The notes below the pieces were generated by a model, which was not told the origin of the DNA, did no database searches, and worked only from the letters and a program-made list of their open reading frames with translations. DNA of 64,000 nucleotides from Gentiana macrophylla (taxonomy: Eukaryota > Streptophyta > Magnoliopsida > Gentianales > Gentianaceae), in the NCBI GenBank assembly GCA_026214975.1, contig CM047814.1, forward strand, positions 20,483,541 through 20,547,540, written 5' to 3'. Position numbers and translations under genes: made by a program. Within the stretch, counting starts at the first letter, position 1. Every line of letters begins with the position of its first letter. Of this stretch, positions 11,454 to 23,387 are shown one piece after another.

Positions 11454-12264
11454 AATTTTCAACATCAAATTCAAAATCAATTTAGAGCAATTAGCAAAGT
11501 GTCGAATATAGATTATTACCTTTTGAACAGCAACCTTGAAGCAAGCCTTGTGTTCCGCCATCGGTCTCTGGAAGAAACCTTAAAACTTTCGAATTAGAGG
11601 AGATATCGGAGAAGATGGTTTGTGTCCGCTTAAAGTGTCGAATTAGAGGAGGACGGGGGAGATCATGGGTGAGTTTATTTTGAACGTGGGGGAGAAAATG
11701 GGAGGCTGCGGCATGTTTTGTTGGGGCCGGGGGGAGGTGCAGTAAACGTTCATGTTGCAGTTGAATTTCCGGGTTTGGGGCGGGTAATTAGAGTTAAACG
11801 GGTCAATTGGTAGTTATTTACTCTAAAATATAATATAAGATACTAGTAGGAAACCCGTGCGATGCACGGAGGAACGTAAACACTGAAAATCCTTTGATTT
11901 GCTCACTTGAACACTTAACCTAGAAAATCTGACACTGATGACTCAGCCGAAGCAGAATCAGGTCTGACCATCTTACAAACATACATACCTCTGTACACAT
12001 TTTGTCCAAGAATATAAACAATTGAAGCTGGAAACTTTTCTTTTCCCCACAACTCAAATGAAAATGAATAAATTAAAGCAAAAGTGTCAAAATGATTATC
12101 AATTCAAACACAAAAAAATGCCTGTTTCTTTTGTATTAAAAAGTTAGTGCAATCAATGTCCTTGTCAAGATTCTACATTCCTATACTTTACATTTTTTCT
12201 TTTGGAGTTTGGGAAGCACTAAAGAAAAAAATAAGTTAAAGAAAAAAGAAAGTGAAGCTGCTAC

Positions 12265-12435
12265 GTACCATTTAGGGCTAGAGCTCAATGGGAAGCCCTG
12301 GAATTCGAATCCAGATTCTGGTAGAGGAAACATAGTTCATCATGTCTATGCAATTTCCCAGATCGTTCTTGCGCCGCTCCGCGCTGTCGGCTTCTCTACG
12401 CACTTTCCCAGGAATATAAAACGTTTTAAAAAAAA
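12265..12435 (+). mobile_element. Possible SINE fragment
   Basis: A tRNA-like head is suggested by TAGAGCTCAATGGGAAG (12279-12295) and a B-box-like GGAATTCGAATCC (12300-12312), followed by a 3' body and an A run at 12427-12439. I did not find a clear target duplication, so this is tentative. Confidence 0.3.
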
Positions 12436-12557
12436 AAACCCAATAAAAAACAAACAATCAGATGACTCAAATTGGTTCTAATCTATTCCATCTTTTGAAA
12501 CTTTAATATGTCAACAAATAAACATGGTCAGATGACTCAATTGACTCAATTGTATGA

Positions 12558-13838
12558 AACAAATTAATAATTTCAATTTCTTAAAATGAAATGAAATTTC
12601 AGCAGAACCAAATTAATGAATTCGCATACCTCTGCTCCCTTGCAATACTCTTCTAAGTTCCACCATGAGTAAACACAACATTAGCAAACACAAAAATAAA
12701 GTTGATTGTCACCGTCTGCGGAATGCCAACATAAAAAAAAATCACAATCAAAATCAACACGTATGAGAGGAGTTGCTCTCGAAATGTCAGCTTCATGAAA
12801 ATGTTAGCCTTTTTGAAGAGTCACTGCGAGACCACACTGCTGTGGCACCACTTGATCATGCCGAAATGATAAGAGTTATTTACTTCTAATTAGGAAAAAT
12901 GCATATAAACACTTGGACAGACATGTACCAATTACCATTGCAACTTATCAAGATAAGGTGAAAATGTATTTGATGATGGAAATAATACAACCAATTTCAG
13001 CGAAAACATATATTAAAGTTGTGATATTTCTACTAAAGCTATTATTTACACACACATAGAACAACAAACCACACAAATAAACTCCATTCAGCATGTCATC
13101 TTTGTCTCATTAACTCAAACTACCAACTGCATAATTAGCAAATGAAAACAAAATTTTTTTTTCTTTCACTTTTCAAACATCAAAAATGGAAATTGGAGAG
13201 AAAACGGTGATGAATAATTGAATTAAAGGTACCTGTTTCTTGTTGTAAGCCTGGATATTCTTCTCATACTCGGATTTTCTCTTTTCTGCCTTAGCAACAT
13301 ATGGTGCTTTCTCCTAAAGAAAATAATTCAGGAATCAAACCATCAGCAAATGAACTGAAAAATTCCAGAGAATTTGTGCAGAATTGATTAATTGAAAGGG
13401 AAACAAAATAAATGAATAAACTTACAGCCTCTGACAACTTTTTCCACTTATCACCACCAGCTTCGCAGCCTTTCCTTTCTTCGCCGGTTCTTTCCGGCGT
13501 CCTTCTTCACAGCAAGCTTAACAAACATCAACAACCAGTTCAAAAACACAGATCGACAAAAACAACTAATATGGGAGTATAGCACTCAAATTCTCTGTGT
13601 TATTCACAACACCACCACCAGGGCCCTGTACATTACAGTTTTCAGTTGCAAAAGAACTTTATTGGGGTCAACTGTATGAAACAAATTACTAATAATTTCA
13701 ATTTCTTAAAATGAAATGAAATTTCAGCAGAACCAAATTAATGAATTCGCATACCTCTGCTCCCTTGCAATACTCTTCTAAGTTCCACCATGAGTAAACA
13801 CAACATTAGCAAACACAAAAATACAGTTGATTGTAAAA
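12558..13838. repeat. Direct repeat of about 150 bp inside the third Helitron
   Basis: The block at 12558-12708 recurs almost unchanged at 13680-13838. Landmarks are AATTTCAGCAGAACC, GAATTCGCATACCTCTGC and CCACCATGAGTAAACACAAC. The two copies flank the HMGB-derived segment. This could be a duplication of the captured gene's intron or evidence for two rounds of capture. Confidence 0.75.
13233..13500 (-). pseudogene. Captured HMGB (HMG-box) protein exons
   Basis: Two minus-strand exons are recognisable. The first ends GGDKWKKLSEA at 13426 with a GTAAG donor. The second (13313-13233) is preceded by TTTAG, reads EKAPYVAKAEKRKSEYEK plus NIQAYNKKQ, and ends at a GTACC donor. Joined, they give the second half of a plant HMG-box, a DNA-bending nucleosome-associated fold (KWKSLSEAEKAPYVAKAEKRK in the family). 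Upstream, 13450-13510 carries a KLAVKKD-like N-terminal piece directly abutting the box, so the first half of the HMG-box and some exons are missing. This is a rearranged, captured fragment rather than a working gene. Confidence 0.8.
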
Positions 13839-13909
13839 CTTCAAACTCCATAAATAAGATAAACAGGTTGCTTACAGAAAAATAGTAAGCATAAAAGGGG
13901 ATTATGAAT

Positions 13910-14335
13910 ATACCGGATGAAAATCGACGCCTTGAACATTCCCATAAGAGAAGGTTGCAGGTTGCATCATAAAAGAAAAGTGAGCAGAAATAGGATTATG
14001 GATATACCTGATGAGAATAGACGCCTTGACCATTCCTATGGTGCTGCAAGCGCACCCAGTCTCATCAGGTTGAAACTGAATCTGTTTTATAGGGGCGTAA
14101 CATTGCCTTTTTCTATGATTTCATCACCTAATGCGCAAATCTGATGACAATTGACGCCTTGAGCATTCCTATAAGCTTGCATCCTCCAAAAAAAGTGAGC
14201 TAAAAAGGGATTATGAATATACCTGATGAGAATAGACGTCTTGACCATTCCTATGGTGCTGCAATCGCATCCGGTATTAGAAGGTTGATACTGAATCTGA
14301 TATGTAGGGGCGTAACTTTGCCTTTTTCTGCAAAT
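13910..14335. repeat. Duplicated captured segment, about 214-bp offset
   Basis: The block at about 14005-14115 (ATACCTGATGAGAATAGACG ... GGGGCGTAAC ... GCCTTTTTCT) recurs at about 14218-14330. A shorter third piece starts near 13910. The minus strand has a frame open across the right-hand copy, but I recognise no family. Confidence 0.6.
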
Positions 14336-15249
14336 CATTGAAACAACAGAAGATGAAGCGATGAAGCGATGGATTTTTGGAACGGATTCCTGATTTTGTG
14401 TTGCATTTTAAAACGGATGAGACTTTCAGTTATTAGACACAGTCTGTCAAAGAAAAACAATTAAAGACGGAAATATCCACGTGTTTAATCACCGGTGGAC
14501 TTCAACAGAACAGAACTAATCATAAATCAACGAAACCACATACATATCAGTTTGCTCCCTTCATAGCTACAAACTGCAAAAACAAAAACAAAAAACCGAT
14601 GAGAAATCGATCGGAGACGGTGTAAACTGGCCGGTGAGTAAATATAGAGTTTACCTAGAGAGAAAACGGTAGGGAGAAGATAATCAGAAAAAGAGAAGAG
14701 ATGATATTTTCCCCGATCAAATTCAAGTTCTTCCGGAAAATTCATTCATGTACTACGAAAACAGTCGAAATTCGAGAAATCCCAAGACTGTTCCCAAGAA
14801 AGAAAAAAACCTGAAAAAAAATAGAAAATGAGATCCCAAAAGAAACCCGACTGGTAAAGGGTCTAATAGATAAATATGATATATGAACACCGAAAATACC
14901 AATTTTTTGAAGATGGGTTGTGTTGGATTGACGTCGTTGAGAATGATTCGGAGTAGTTTTCTTTGAAATGTCGACATAGTTGTAGAAATAGCCAAAGGGA
15001 GAAGATGGCTGAGTGATGCGTTGTGTTGGATTAACGTCTTTTAGAGGAAGGGAGTTCGGAATCTATGCGACATGGACGGAAGAATTCGGAGTGGATGGGA
15101 GTTTGGTGGGTCGTGGGAAGTTATCTTTCAGTATGGAGCAGAACGTGAGCTTTTTTTTTTGGCCGGTAGCTTTTTTTTCGGGTCATTTGCGGGTCAATTG
15201 GCCAAATTGGGTCAATTGACAGTTATTTCCTTAAAAATATATAATAAGA

Positions 15250-15376
15250 TATATATAGAAGATATAGATATGCGGATGAATATACGCTCTGTGGGTCCCG
15301 GCATATATGTATACTCCCACATATATGTATAGATTAATGAAATTTCTACTCACGCGCAACTTTCCTTTCTTTGGGG
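15250..15376. other. Short spacer between Helitron and Athila LTR, with an inverted match to the far flank
   Basis: The 26 bases at 15273-15298 are, in reverse complement, the same as 28885-28910 except for two bases. The latter start at the first base after the Athila 3' LTR. A second small palindrome, CATATATGTATACTCCCAC / CATATATGTATAG, lies at 15302-15333. Confidence 0.6.
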
Positions 15377-16834
15377 CGCGATAACTAAAAATTCACATTA
15401 TTTTATAACTTTTCACCCTGTTTCGATATCATTTTGAAAGACTTTTGTATCATTTAGTCGTTAATTCCAAGTTTCATAAAAATATATAAGTAGTAGTTAT
15501 TATATAAATTATCGTAGTTTTATAAGTTTTAGTTAGTTTTGTCTGGTTTTTAGTGGCCGGAGTTAATCGTGTCTGTTTTATGTGTGGGTATTTTACGTTT
15601 ATTTTTTCAGAATCCTAAGATGAATCGAAATCCCGAAAGTATAGACACTTTTGAAGTCAATTCAGTCGTTGGAAGGAAGTTATAAAGCGTCACTAATTCA
15701 AATGATCGAAGGGTTAATCGTTTCTTAAGAATGAAAATCCCGAGTATCGATGGGAATTGCCTATCAAAACGGCATTTTACGAAGAAGTGGCCTTAATGAA
15801 AGTCGTAGATCTTCATATAAACGTTCCGACGCACTTTGAATCACGTCAATTGACTTCTAGAACTCAAGATATGAATCGTCACTAGATCAAGTGGTCAATC
15901 CCGAAAACGACACGTATTGGGAATGGCTCGTCAAAATGACGTTTTCAGAGAAAGTGTTCTTAATGAAAGTTGTAGATCTTTGATAGAGCTTTCCAACTTA
16001 TTTTGAATCACGTCAATTGGAGGTCTACAACTCAAGTTATGACCAAGTGGCTAATTGATTCGTAATAGTAAAAATCCAAAACGACACGACATACGAATGG
16101 CTCATCAAAACGACATTTTCTGAAGAAGTTTCCTTAATAAAAGTTGTATATCTTCAAGAAAGCTTTCCAATGGATTTTGAATCAAGTCAATCGGACTTCT
16201 ACAACTCAAATGGTGGTCAATTGGCTAATTGATTCAATTTCGTAAAAATGTCGCAAAAACGCTTTGGAGGAACACGAGGTACTCAAGAAGACGTTTTCTG
16301 AAGAAGAGTCCTTCATGAAAGTTGTAGAGTTTCTCGAGACCGTAATTTTGGCATTTCGTTTGCAATTTTGGAGGTCTACAACTCAAGATATAAATTTTAG
16401 AAGTTTTAATCCAATATATGTCAAATCATCCAAGATTTGGATAGAATCGATTAGGATTTGCACCGGATCGATCCGACTCCTACCCGGATCGATCCGGCCC
16501 CAAAATCTTTGCTTATATATACAGATCATTTGCAGAGATGGGGTGCACCCTTTTATATATATATATCTTTTGTGTATATATATATATATCTATCTCTCTC
16601 GTTTTTTTTTTTAGTTTTAGTAATTGGCGTTATGCCGGAAATAATTTAGCAGATAGTAGTATCGTTGTAATGCTTCAGGAAATTATCGGTAGCTCGGTGT
16701 TCTTTGTAGTCGTTGTAATGTCCGGGAAAACTGATACTTTAATCAATGATTTATAATCGGGTAATTTTATAAAATTATTACTTTCTTGTTTTGTTTTGTT
16801 TTTTAGCATATTGATATATATATATACATATACA

Positions 16835-16865
<31 letters not shown>

Positions 16866-17920
16866 ATCTATATATATTTCCTTTGTTTTGTATTTTGTTT
16901 CTTTTATGTTATTTATGTTATATTAGCTATTTATATATATAGAAATATAGTATAATATATATATATATTTTCTTTTACGCATTTACTTACGTATATTTAC
17001 TTTTACGCACTTATATATATATGTATAGTATATTTACTTTTATGCACTTATATATATTATTAACTATATAACTATATATCTATATATATATAAATATATA
17101 TATGTACTTATAAAAAAATGAATTAAGCTTTTACTTTTAAATCGTTAATATAATTTCCATTAATCATTCCGTTATTATCGCCAAAATGAATAGCTAAACG
17201 TCACGTATAGTCGAATTATGTAAAACGAGTAAAAGCATACAAGAGGGATTAAACGGGGGTTGTGTAAGCGTAAAATAATGTTTTAATGAATAATCCACGT
17301 CCTAAAACTTAATCAACGCGTCTTTGAATTAAACTCGATCATTTAGTTCATCATCACACATATCGAACCTATAGATGCATTTTGCGGTGAGATGTGGGAA
17401 AAGGGGTTTTTGGATCGTTATGTAGATTCGCCTAGTTGTTAGAACCGTTTCCATACTGAGGTTTGTCATCGTTGTTCGAGCGACTCTAAGAGCGTAATCA
17501 TGTTAGGTTAATCGGTTTTCTAAAGGGGAAATTAATTAACTTCACATAGGGTGTTGAGTGAGAGTTGTTGAGATCTTAACACCGAAATTGGGAGTTGGCA
17601 CCCGTGGATGTCGTTAAAATTACTTGTGGAAAGGTAGGTTGGTTAAAACACGCTCCTGTCAAGTCTTCCTTAGGGTAAAAATAACTCGTTGAACCATAAT
17701 TCGGCTATACATTTTAATAACTAGAACTACAACCGTTAGCTAATTTTTTTACTTTCGCACTAGTGTAATATCTCTCCACCGCAATCTTGACCTAAACTAA
17801 GTTCTACGTCGACTTTGGTACTTAAACGTTGTTCCTGTGGATTCGACCTTGCTATCACTATACTCTGCTTGATTCGATACTGCAGCCGGTTAAAGTTAGC
17901 GATTAGTTATTTTGCTATCA
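15377..17920 (+). repeat. Athila-like 5' LTR
   Basis: It matches the copy at 26324-28884 along its whole length, with scattered small differences. The first bases read CGCGATAAC where the 3' copy has TGTGATAAC; it ends ...TTTTGCTATCA. A TATA-like TTATATATACAG sits near 16511. Inside are four diverged units of about 160-180 bp (from about 15767, 15928, 16107 and 16288) sharing a GAAAGTTGTAGATCTTC block and a TCTACAACTCAA block. Two copies of CGGATCGATCCG lie near 16465 and 16485, followed by (TA)n tracts. Confidence 0.92.
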
Positions 17921-17928
17921 AGAATTTT

Positions 17929-17944
17929 TGGCGCCGTTGCCGGG
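17929..17944 (+). promoter_or_regulatory. Primer binding site complementary to tRNA-Asp
   Basis: TGGCGCCGTTGCCGGG, eight bases after the 5' LTR, is the complement of the 3' end of plant tRNA-Asp(GUC), whose last bases are CCCCGGCAACGGCGCCA. This is the usual primer of Athila elements for minus-strand DNA synthesis. Confidence 0.9.
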
Positions 17945-18118
17945 AATACTACGTTTGATATCTTGTAAGTTGACCGAAAGCCTGGCTTAGTCGTCGTTTT
18001 TTTTAGTTTTTGTTATCAAGTTTTTCGTAGATAGGTTTTTGTTCTATACTGCTTCCATATCCTTTTACTGCTTCTTAAAAGAAAAAAAAAATCGAGGAAC
18101 ACGTTTCAATCATCGAGG

Positions 18119-20370
18119 TTGGGTGATGGATTCTCGGTGAATTCCACTCTGCGAAGCATAAAAAAAAATCCGAAACCTCGTGATTTAGGTGTTGGTGTTA
18201 AATCTTGGTTTATGACTCGAAGCTCTAAAGAACCTCTCATCGAACCCATCGAAGAAATCGAAGCTTACGCGCGTCATAGAAAGCGATCGGCGCGAGGAGA
18301 AATCCTGATCGCTAGTCCGAACCCTTTGTTTGAAGAAAGAGAGACATTAGAAAGATCACTTTCTAATTCCTCTACAGAAATGGACGATATAATAACTAGA
18401 AAAAGCGGTAAGGATCCCAAAGTGATGAGCAGGACTCTCTGAGGGCAAACCTCAACCACTCTCGGTGGTAATGCAACGATACCTTTGCAAACTCCACCGA
18501 GGACCCTCGTCATGAACCACCGAGAGAAGACAACACAGGCTACGTCGGTTGGGATCTGCATAGTTTAATCAGAGGCCGAGGATTGGACAATACAGAGTAG
18601 GACAAGATGCTCGGGATACACAGGACTTGGACCGAATTAGACCAAGAAACGGTAAATCGAGTACTTGGATGCTAGAGATGCAAGGAAATCAACAGGGTTC
18701 CAAAACCCGTATAACCCGTATAATCCACCTCCTCCGACCGATGGCTCGGCAAAGCACATGGATGAGGGTTTGTCGAGATTACGTCACTACCCCACAGAAA
18801 GTTATAGGACACAACCCAATTAGGGTACCCCAATTAATGCAAATAACATGGATATTAAGCAAAATATTTTGAACATGTTGGGGAACATGCCTTGTTCCAT
18901 GGGAAGTCGATCGAGAACCCGAGCGACTTTCGGATCACTTTCTCCAGGATCTGTGGGACAATGAAATATAACGGGGTGAGTGATGAGGCGGTAAAATTAA
19001 TAGTTTTTCCGTTTGCATTAAGAGGAGTCTGCTAAGGATTGGTGCGACTCTTTACAAATGACTCGTTACATCGTGGGGTGGCGTAACGAGTATTCTGAAA
19101 AAAGTACTTCCTCCGGCAAAGATTTTAGATCTGAAAGAAGAAATCTCTTCGTTTGATGGTCTCGAGGAGAGACACTAAAAGAGACTTATGAAAGATTTGA
19201 GGGTTGCTAAAAGATGCCCCCACACGGTTTTTCTACGGTGGAGCAAGTTATTATATTATTCGGGGCCTTAGAGCCGATGGACCAAAACAAGTTGAATCTT
19301 TGCAAGCGGCGGAGATATTATGAATCTACCACCGAACAAGCAATGAGACAGATAGAAAATGCGTGAGATGGAGAAGGACAATGGGGATCGAGCGAGAAAG
19401 AAGAAAAAGCCCCAATGGAAAGTGTAAAGTCATTTGAAAGAGGAACTCGATCGAGAATCGCCATGCATGACAAGATGCAAGAAATGGTACTAAAGATGGA
19501 CCGAATGGAGTCGAGAAAGAAAGAAGACACATCGATGCCAACTCAGTGGAGGTGGACATTACGCCATAGAATGTGCATCATTGAAAAATCCACTTATCCA
19601 CAACAGTTGACACCTACTCGGTTACAACAACGATCGGCAATCGAGAATGACCAACAAATGAATGAATGTCTATGCGATGGGACGAGATGGATATGAATCG
19701 GCAAGAGGTTGGCGACAGAATGTGGAATCAAAACTTTAATAATCATCAAGGGCCACAATTGGATTATGGTATGAATGATGGTTCACAACAATATGATGTG
19801 AATTATGTTGGACAAGGTTGGAATCGAGGCGAATCGAATTGGAATAGAAACAATAATCGAATCAAGACTTTAGGCAAAACCAAAGCTCATACAACCGACC
19901 TTGGAATCGTAATCCCGAACCGAGTTCATACGAGAATCAAAACCGAGGCTATTATCGAATAATCGAAATCCACGATCCTCGATCCACAAGGGCAATGACA
20001 AAATTAGAGTTCATATTGGAATCAAAATCAAAGTGGAATCGAGAATCGAAGTCGACAAAACAATCGAGAATCGGCAAGTGAGCGACCATCTTTGAGAAGT
20101 AATAATTACACCTATCAACATCCAAGCGCTCATCTGCACTGAATAATCAAAGCAATCAACAACCAAACAATTACGGTGTTCAAAAGATGGCCACCGAGAT
20201 ACTCACTGGAGAAATTAGGCAGAATGTTTCGAGTTAAATAAGAATGCTATAGAGCAAAAGTGGTCACACATTACGCCATTCGAAACTTGGAGACCCAAGT
20301 AGGTCAAATAACCGACACTCAAGACAAATCTAAGTGGTGGACTCCCGAGTAACACCGAAAGGAACCCAAA
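18119..20370 (+). pseudogene. Athila-like gag region, frame-broken
   Basis: The first frame (18119-18440) is the basic N-terminal part. Around 18890-19340 the Athila gag core can be followed through several frames: a FGSLSPG-like entry, a block around the W of the gag helix near 19040-19080, and EEISSFDGLEE at 19138-19170. At 19546-19578 a CCHC-type zinc-knuckle core GGGHYAIEC is still visible, but its first Cys codon is lost. Gag would form the virus-like particle. Many stops make it non-functional. Confidence 0.65.
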
Positions 20371-20999
20371 GGATGTGAATCTTTGTGTTCACACGAAGTG
20401 GTAAAGAGGTCGGGCCGAGTGACAAAAGAAAGAATTGTGGGTCAAGAGGCGAAACCGAGAAAGCGAGAAAGAGAAAGCGGTTGGTATGTGAAGGAGCTAT
20501 GTATGGTGAAGTCGAGATCGAAGATTTAGAGGCCCAGCAATATCAAGCAGAGAATGGAAGCAATGAGGAAAGAATTGGAAGCCACGAAAAAGGCTTTGGT
20601 GAGAGCAAATAAGAAAGCATTGGAAGGCGACACCGAAGAAAGACTATGTGGTCTTGGACATCAAAGAAGAAGAAGCCTCACCGCCTAAAGAAAGAGGTAA
20701 GAAAAGCAGAATTCCTCCTCCTCCCACGATTTTGATGTTAATACTTTACCCTATCCTCCTAAGGAACCAGAAAGGACATCCTCGACCCAGGGTCGAGGCA
20801 AAATTTCTGAATCTTTTAAGGAAGGTAGAGATGAATATTCCCTATTAGAGGCAATTTGAGCATTCCCCATACTTTAAGTTTCTAAAAGGAATGTTGTCGA
20901 GTAAGGAGAAGATGCAACAGATGGTGCATTTGAGTGGGGAATGTTCTGCAATCTTTGAGAATAAGATACCTCCCAAGTTCTGAGGATAGAGTAGCTTTA

Positions 21000-23110
21000 C
21001 CATCCCAATTACCATTGGAGAAACTGTGTTTAAAAATGTGCTATGTGATCTAGGGGCTTCATGAGCCTGATGCCTAGAGGAGTTTATGAGAAATTGGGAT
21101 TGGGAGCATTAGAGCCAACAGGAATGACCTTACTGAGATGGCGGATAGTCTCATTAGAAACCTCTGTGGTAGTCAAGATGTGTTGGTGCGAGGTAAACAA
21201 GTTTGTTTTCCCGTTGACTTCGTAGTTTTAGATATGGATATGGATTCTAAAACCCCACTTTTGTTAGGTCGGCCTTTCTTGAACACAGGAGAGACCTTGA
21301 TAGGCGTTAAGAGGGAGAGATTATACTACAGTCGGGAAAGAGAGTGTAGCCATAAATGTGTATAAGGCGATGAAGCATCCTAATGATGAAAAGAGTGATT
21401 GTTTTTCTGTTGATGCTATATATCCTTGTATTGTGGAGCACACTAACTGCGAGGATACCAAGAACCAATGGAAAATGCTTGATGAAGTCAAGCACCGCAG
21501 AGGATGATGATCCACAAATGAGAGTTCGGTATATCATTTTGGAGGCAACTCCTTTTGTTGACGCATAGTGGAATAAGAAGCTAGAGCTCGGTTTGGTAGC
21601 AAGTTGCCAAAGCCGTCAATCGAGGAACCACCTCTTGATCTGGAGTTGAAGCCACTTCCTAAGCATTTAAAGTATGTGTTTTTAGAACCTGATGAATTAC
21701 TTCCTCTTATTGTTTCATCTGCACTAACCGTTTTGCAAGAAGCTAAGTTGATCCACGTTCTGAAAAAACACAAAAAGGCCTTCGGATGGAAGATGGTTGA
21801 CATAAAAGGGATCGATCATGGATATCTGCAAGCACAAGATCATTCTCGAAGAAGATGCCAAGCCGGTCGAGCGATTTGAGACGACTAAACCCACGTATGC
21901 AAGAGGTGGTGAGGAAGAGCGTGGTAAAGATGCTTGAGTTAGGGATAATCTCACGCAATCTCCGACGGTGAATGGGTGAGCCCCACGCAAGTCGTGCCTA
22001 AGAAAGGAGGCATTACAGTTGAGCTTAATGAAAAGGTGTGCCTATTCCTACTCGTTTAGTTCTTGGTCACGGGGTTTGTATTGATTTTCGCATGCTAAAT
22101 GATAAGACTAGGAAAGATCATTTTCCCTACCCTTTATTGATCAAATGCTAGGCGTCTAAGTGGTCATGCATTTCTTGCTTTTTGGATGGTTTTAGTGGCT
22201 ATTATCAAATTCACATCGATATACATGACCAGGATAAAACTACTTTCACGTGTCCGTATGGCACCTTTGCATTTAGAAGAATGCCGTTTGGGTTGTGTAA
22301 TGCACTGCGACATTCCAACGATGCATGATGGCCATCTTTGGCCGATATGATAGAGCATTTCATGGAAGTTTTTATGGATGACTTTAGTGTTTTTGGTGAT
22401 ACTTTTGATGAGTGTTTGTCGAACATTGATAAGGTGCTTGCGTTGTGAAGAGACAAACTTGGTTTTAAATTGGGAAAAGTGTCATTTCATGGTAATCGAG
22501 GGAATTGTTTTAGGACATAAGGTATCGGGGAAAGGAATAGAGGTCGATAGAGCAAAAATAGAGGTAATTTCTAAGCTTCCTATGCCTACTGAATCAAGAC
22601 TCTACGTTCATTCTTGGGACATGCGAGGTTTTATCGTAGATTCATTCCGGAGTTTTTCCCACATTGCTGTAGACCTCTTACTCTTCAATTGATGAAGGAG
22701 CCCCTGTGTTTTTGATGCGGCATGCCTAGATGCTTTTCAAACCCTTAAGAAACTTCTTACTTCGGCTCCTATCTTAGTAGCACCTGATTGGTCTAAGGGG
22801 TTCAAGTGATGTGTGATCTGAGTGATTATCTTTGTAGAAGGCATCTAGGTCGGAAGATTGACAAGTTGTTTAGCCTTATCTACTATGCGAGTCATACCAT
22901 GAACTCGGCTCAACAAAAGTATGCCACAAGCGAAAAGGAACTTTTAGTTGTTGTTTTGCTTTCGATAAGTTCCGGTCATACTTGGTTGGATCGAAAGTCA
23001 TAGTTCACACCGACCATCTTTGCGTTGAGATATCTATTTGCCAAGAAGGATGCAAAACCACGCTTGTTAAGATGGATTTTACTACTTCAAGAGTTCGACG
23101 TAGAAATTAA
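21000..23110 (+). pseudogene. Athila-like protease, reverse transcriptase and RNase H region, frame-broken
   Basis: The protease part (about 21030-21320) carries the L-G-A-S region with the Athila wording SLMPRGVYEKLG, and further on VDFVVLDMDMDSKTPLLLGR. The reverse transcriptase follows through several frames: KPVERF-like entry near 21850, FRMLNDKTRKDHFPYP (about 22085-22130), FLDGFSGYYQIHI near 22180, and the catalytic box FMDDFSVFG at 22368-22394 with both Asp present. RNase H is recognisable at 22880-22960 (YYASHTMNSAQQKYATSEKE). Several stops and frame changes break it. Function is known for the family; here it is a relic. Confidence 0.8.
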
Positions 23111-23387
23111 GAATCGAAAGGGGTGTGAGAACGTAGTGGTGACCACCTCGGTAGGATGGAACAGGAGACAAGAAACACTCTATTAGGGTTGAAATTGATG
23201 ATCATTTTCGGGATGAAGCGGTTGTTCGTAGTGGATACGATGCTCCCGGTTAAGAGAGGAAACTTCTGCAGAGAGGAAAGAATGGGAACCCTTGGTATGC
23301 ACCTTTTGTTAATTATTACGAGTGTGGATTTGTAGATCCTGAGTTTGATGAAAACCAAAAAGAAGTTTTATAGTGAGGTGAACTGAT

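Larger units (their letters stand above)
8693..11840 (-). mobile_element. Non-autonomous Helitron (second of three) with captured gene fragments
   Basis: Read on the minus strand the element starts with TCTTATATTATATTTT (right border, TC at 11840-11839) and ends with the hairpin CCGTGCATTGCACGG (8720-8706), ten-odd bases before a terminal CTAG (8696-8693). Host bases are A at 8692 and T at 11841, as expected for Helitron insertion between A and T. No Rep/helicase gene is present. The interior holds exon-like pieces of a quinone oxidoreductase and of the CDKC kinase on the minus strand, plus a short unknown exon duplicated in tandem. This matches the known tendency of plant Helitrons to pick up gene segments. 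Confidence 0.8.
11843..15249 (-). mobile_element. Non-autonomous Helitron (third of three) with captured HMGB exons
   Basis: The 3' end on the minus strand is the hairpin CCGTGCATCGCACGG (11869-11855) followed by the terminal CTAG (11846-11843), with A at 11842. The 5' end reads TCTTATTATATATTTT from 15249, with T at 15250. Only the dinucleotide TA (11841-11842) separates this element from the second Helitron. Subterminal motifs (GGGTCAATTG, GTTATTT) are shared with the second copy. There is no Rep/helicase frame. The interior has HMGB exons, duplicated blocks and unknown exon-like pieces. Confidence 0.8.

Noticed and set aside
16264..16614. A 116-codon open frame in the 5' LTR (repeated at 27210)
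   Set aside because: It lies across the LTR internal repeats and TATA region, ends in (TA)n-coded IYIY residues, and is not conserved at the start between the two LTRs.
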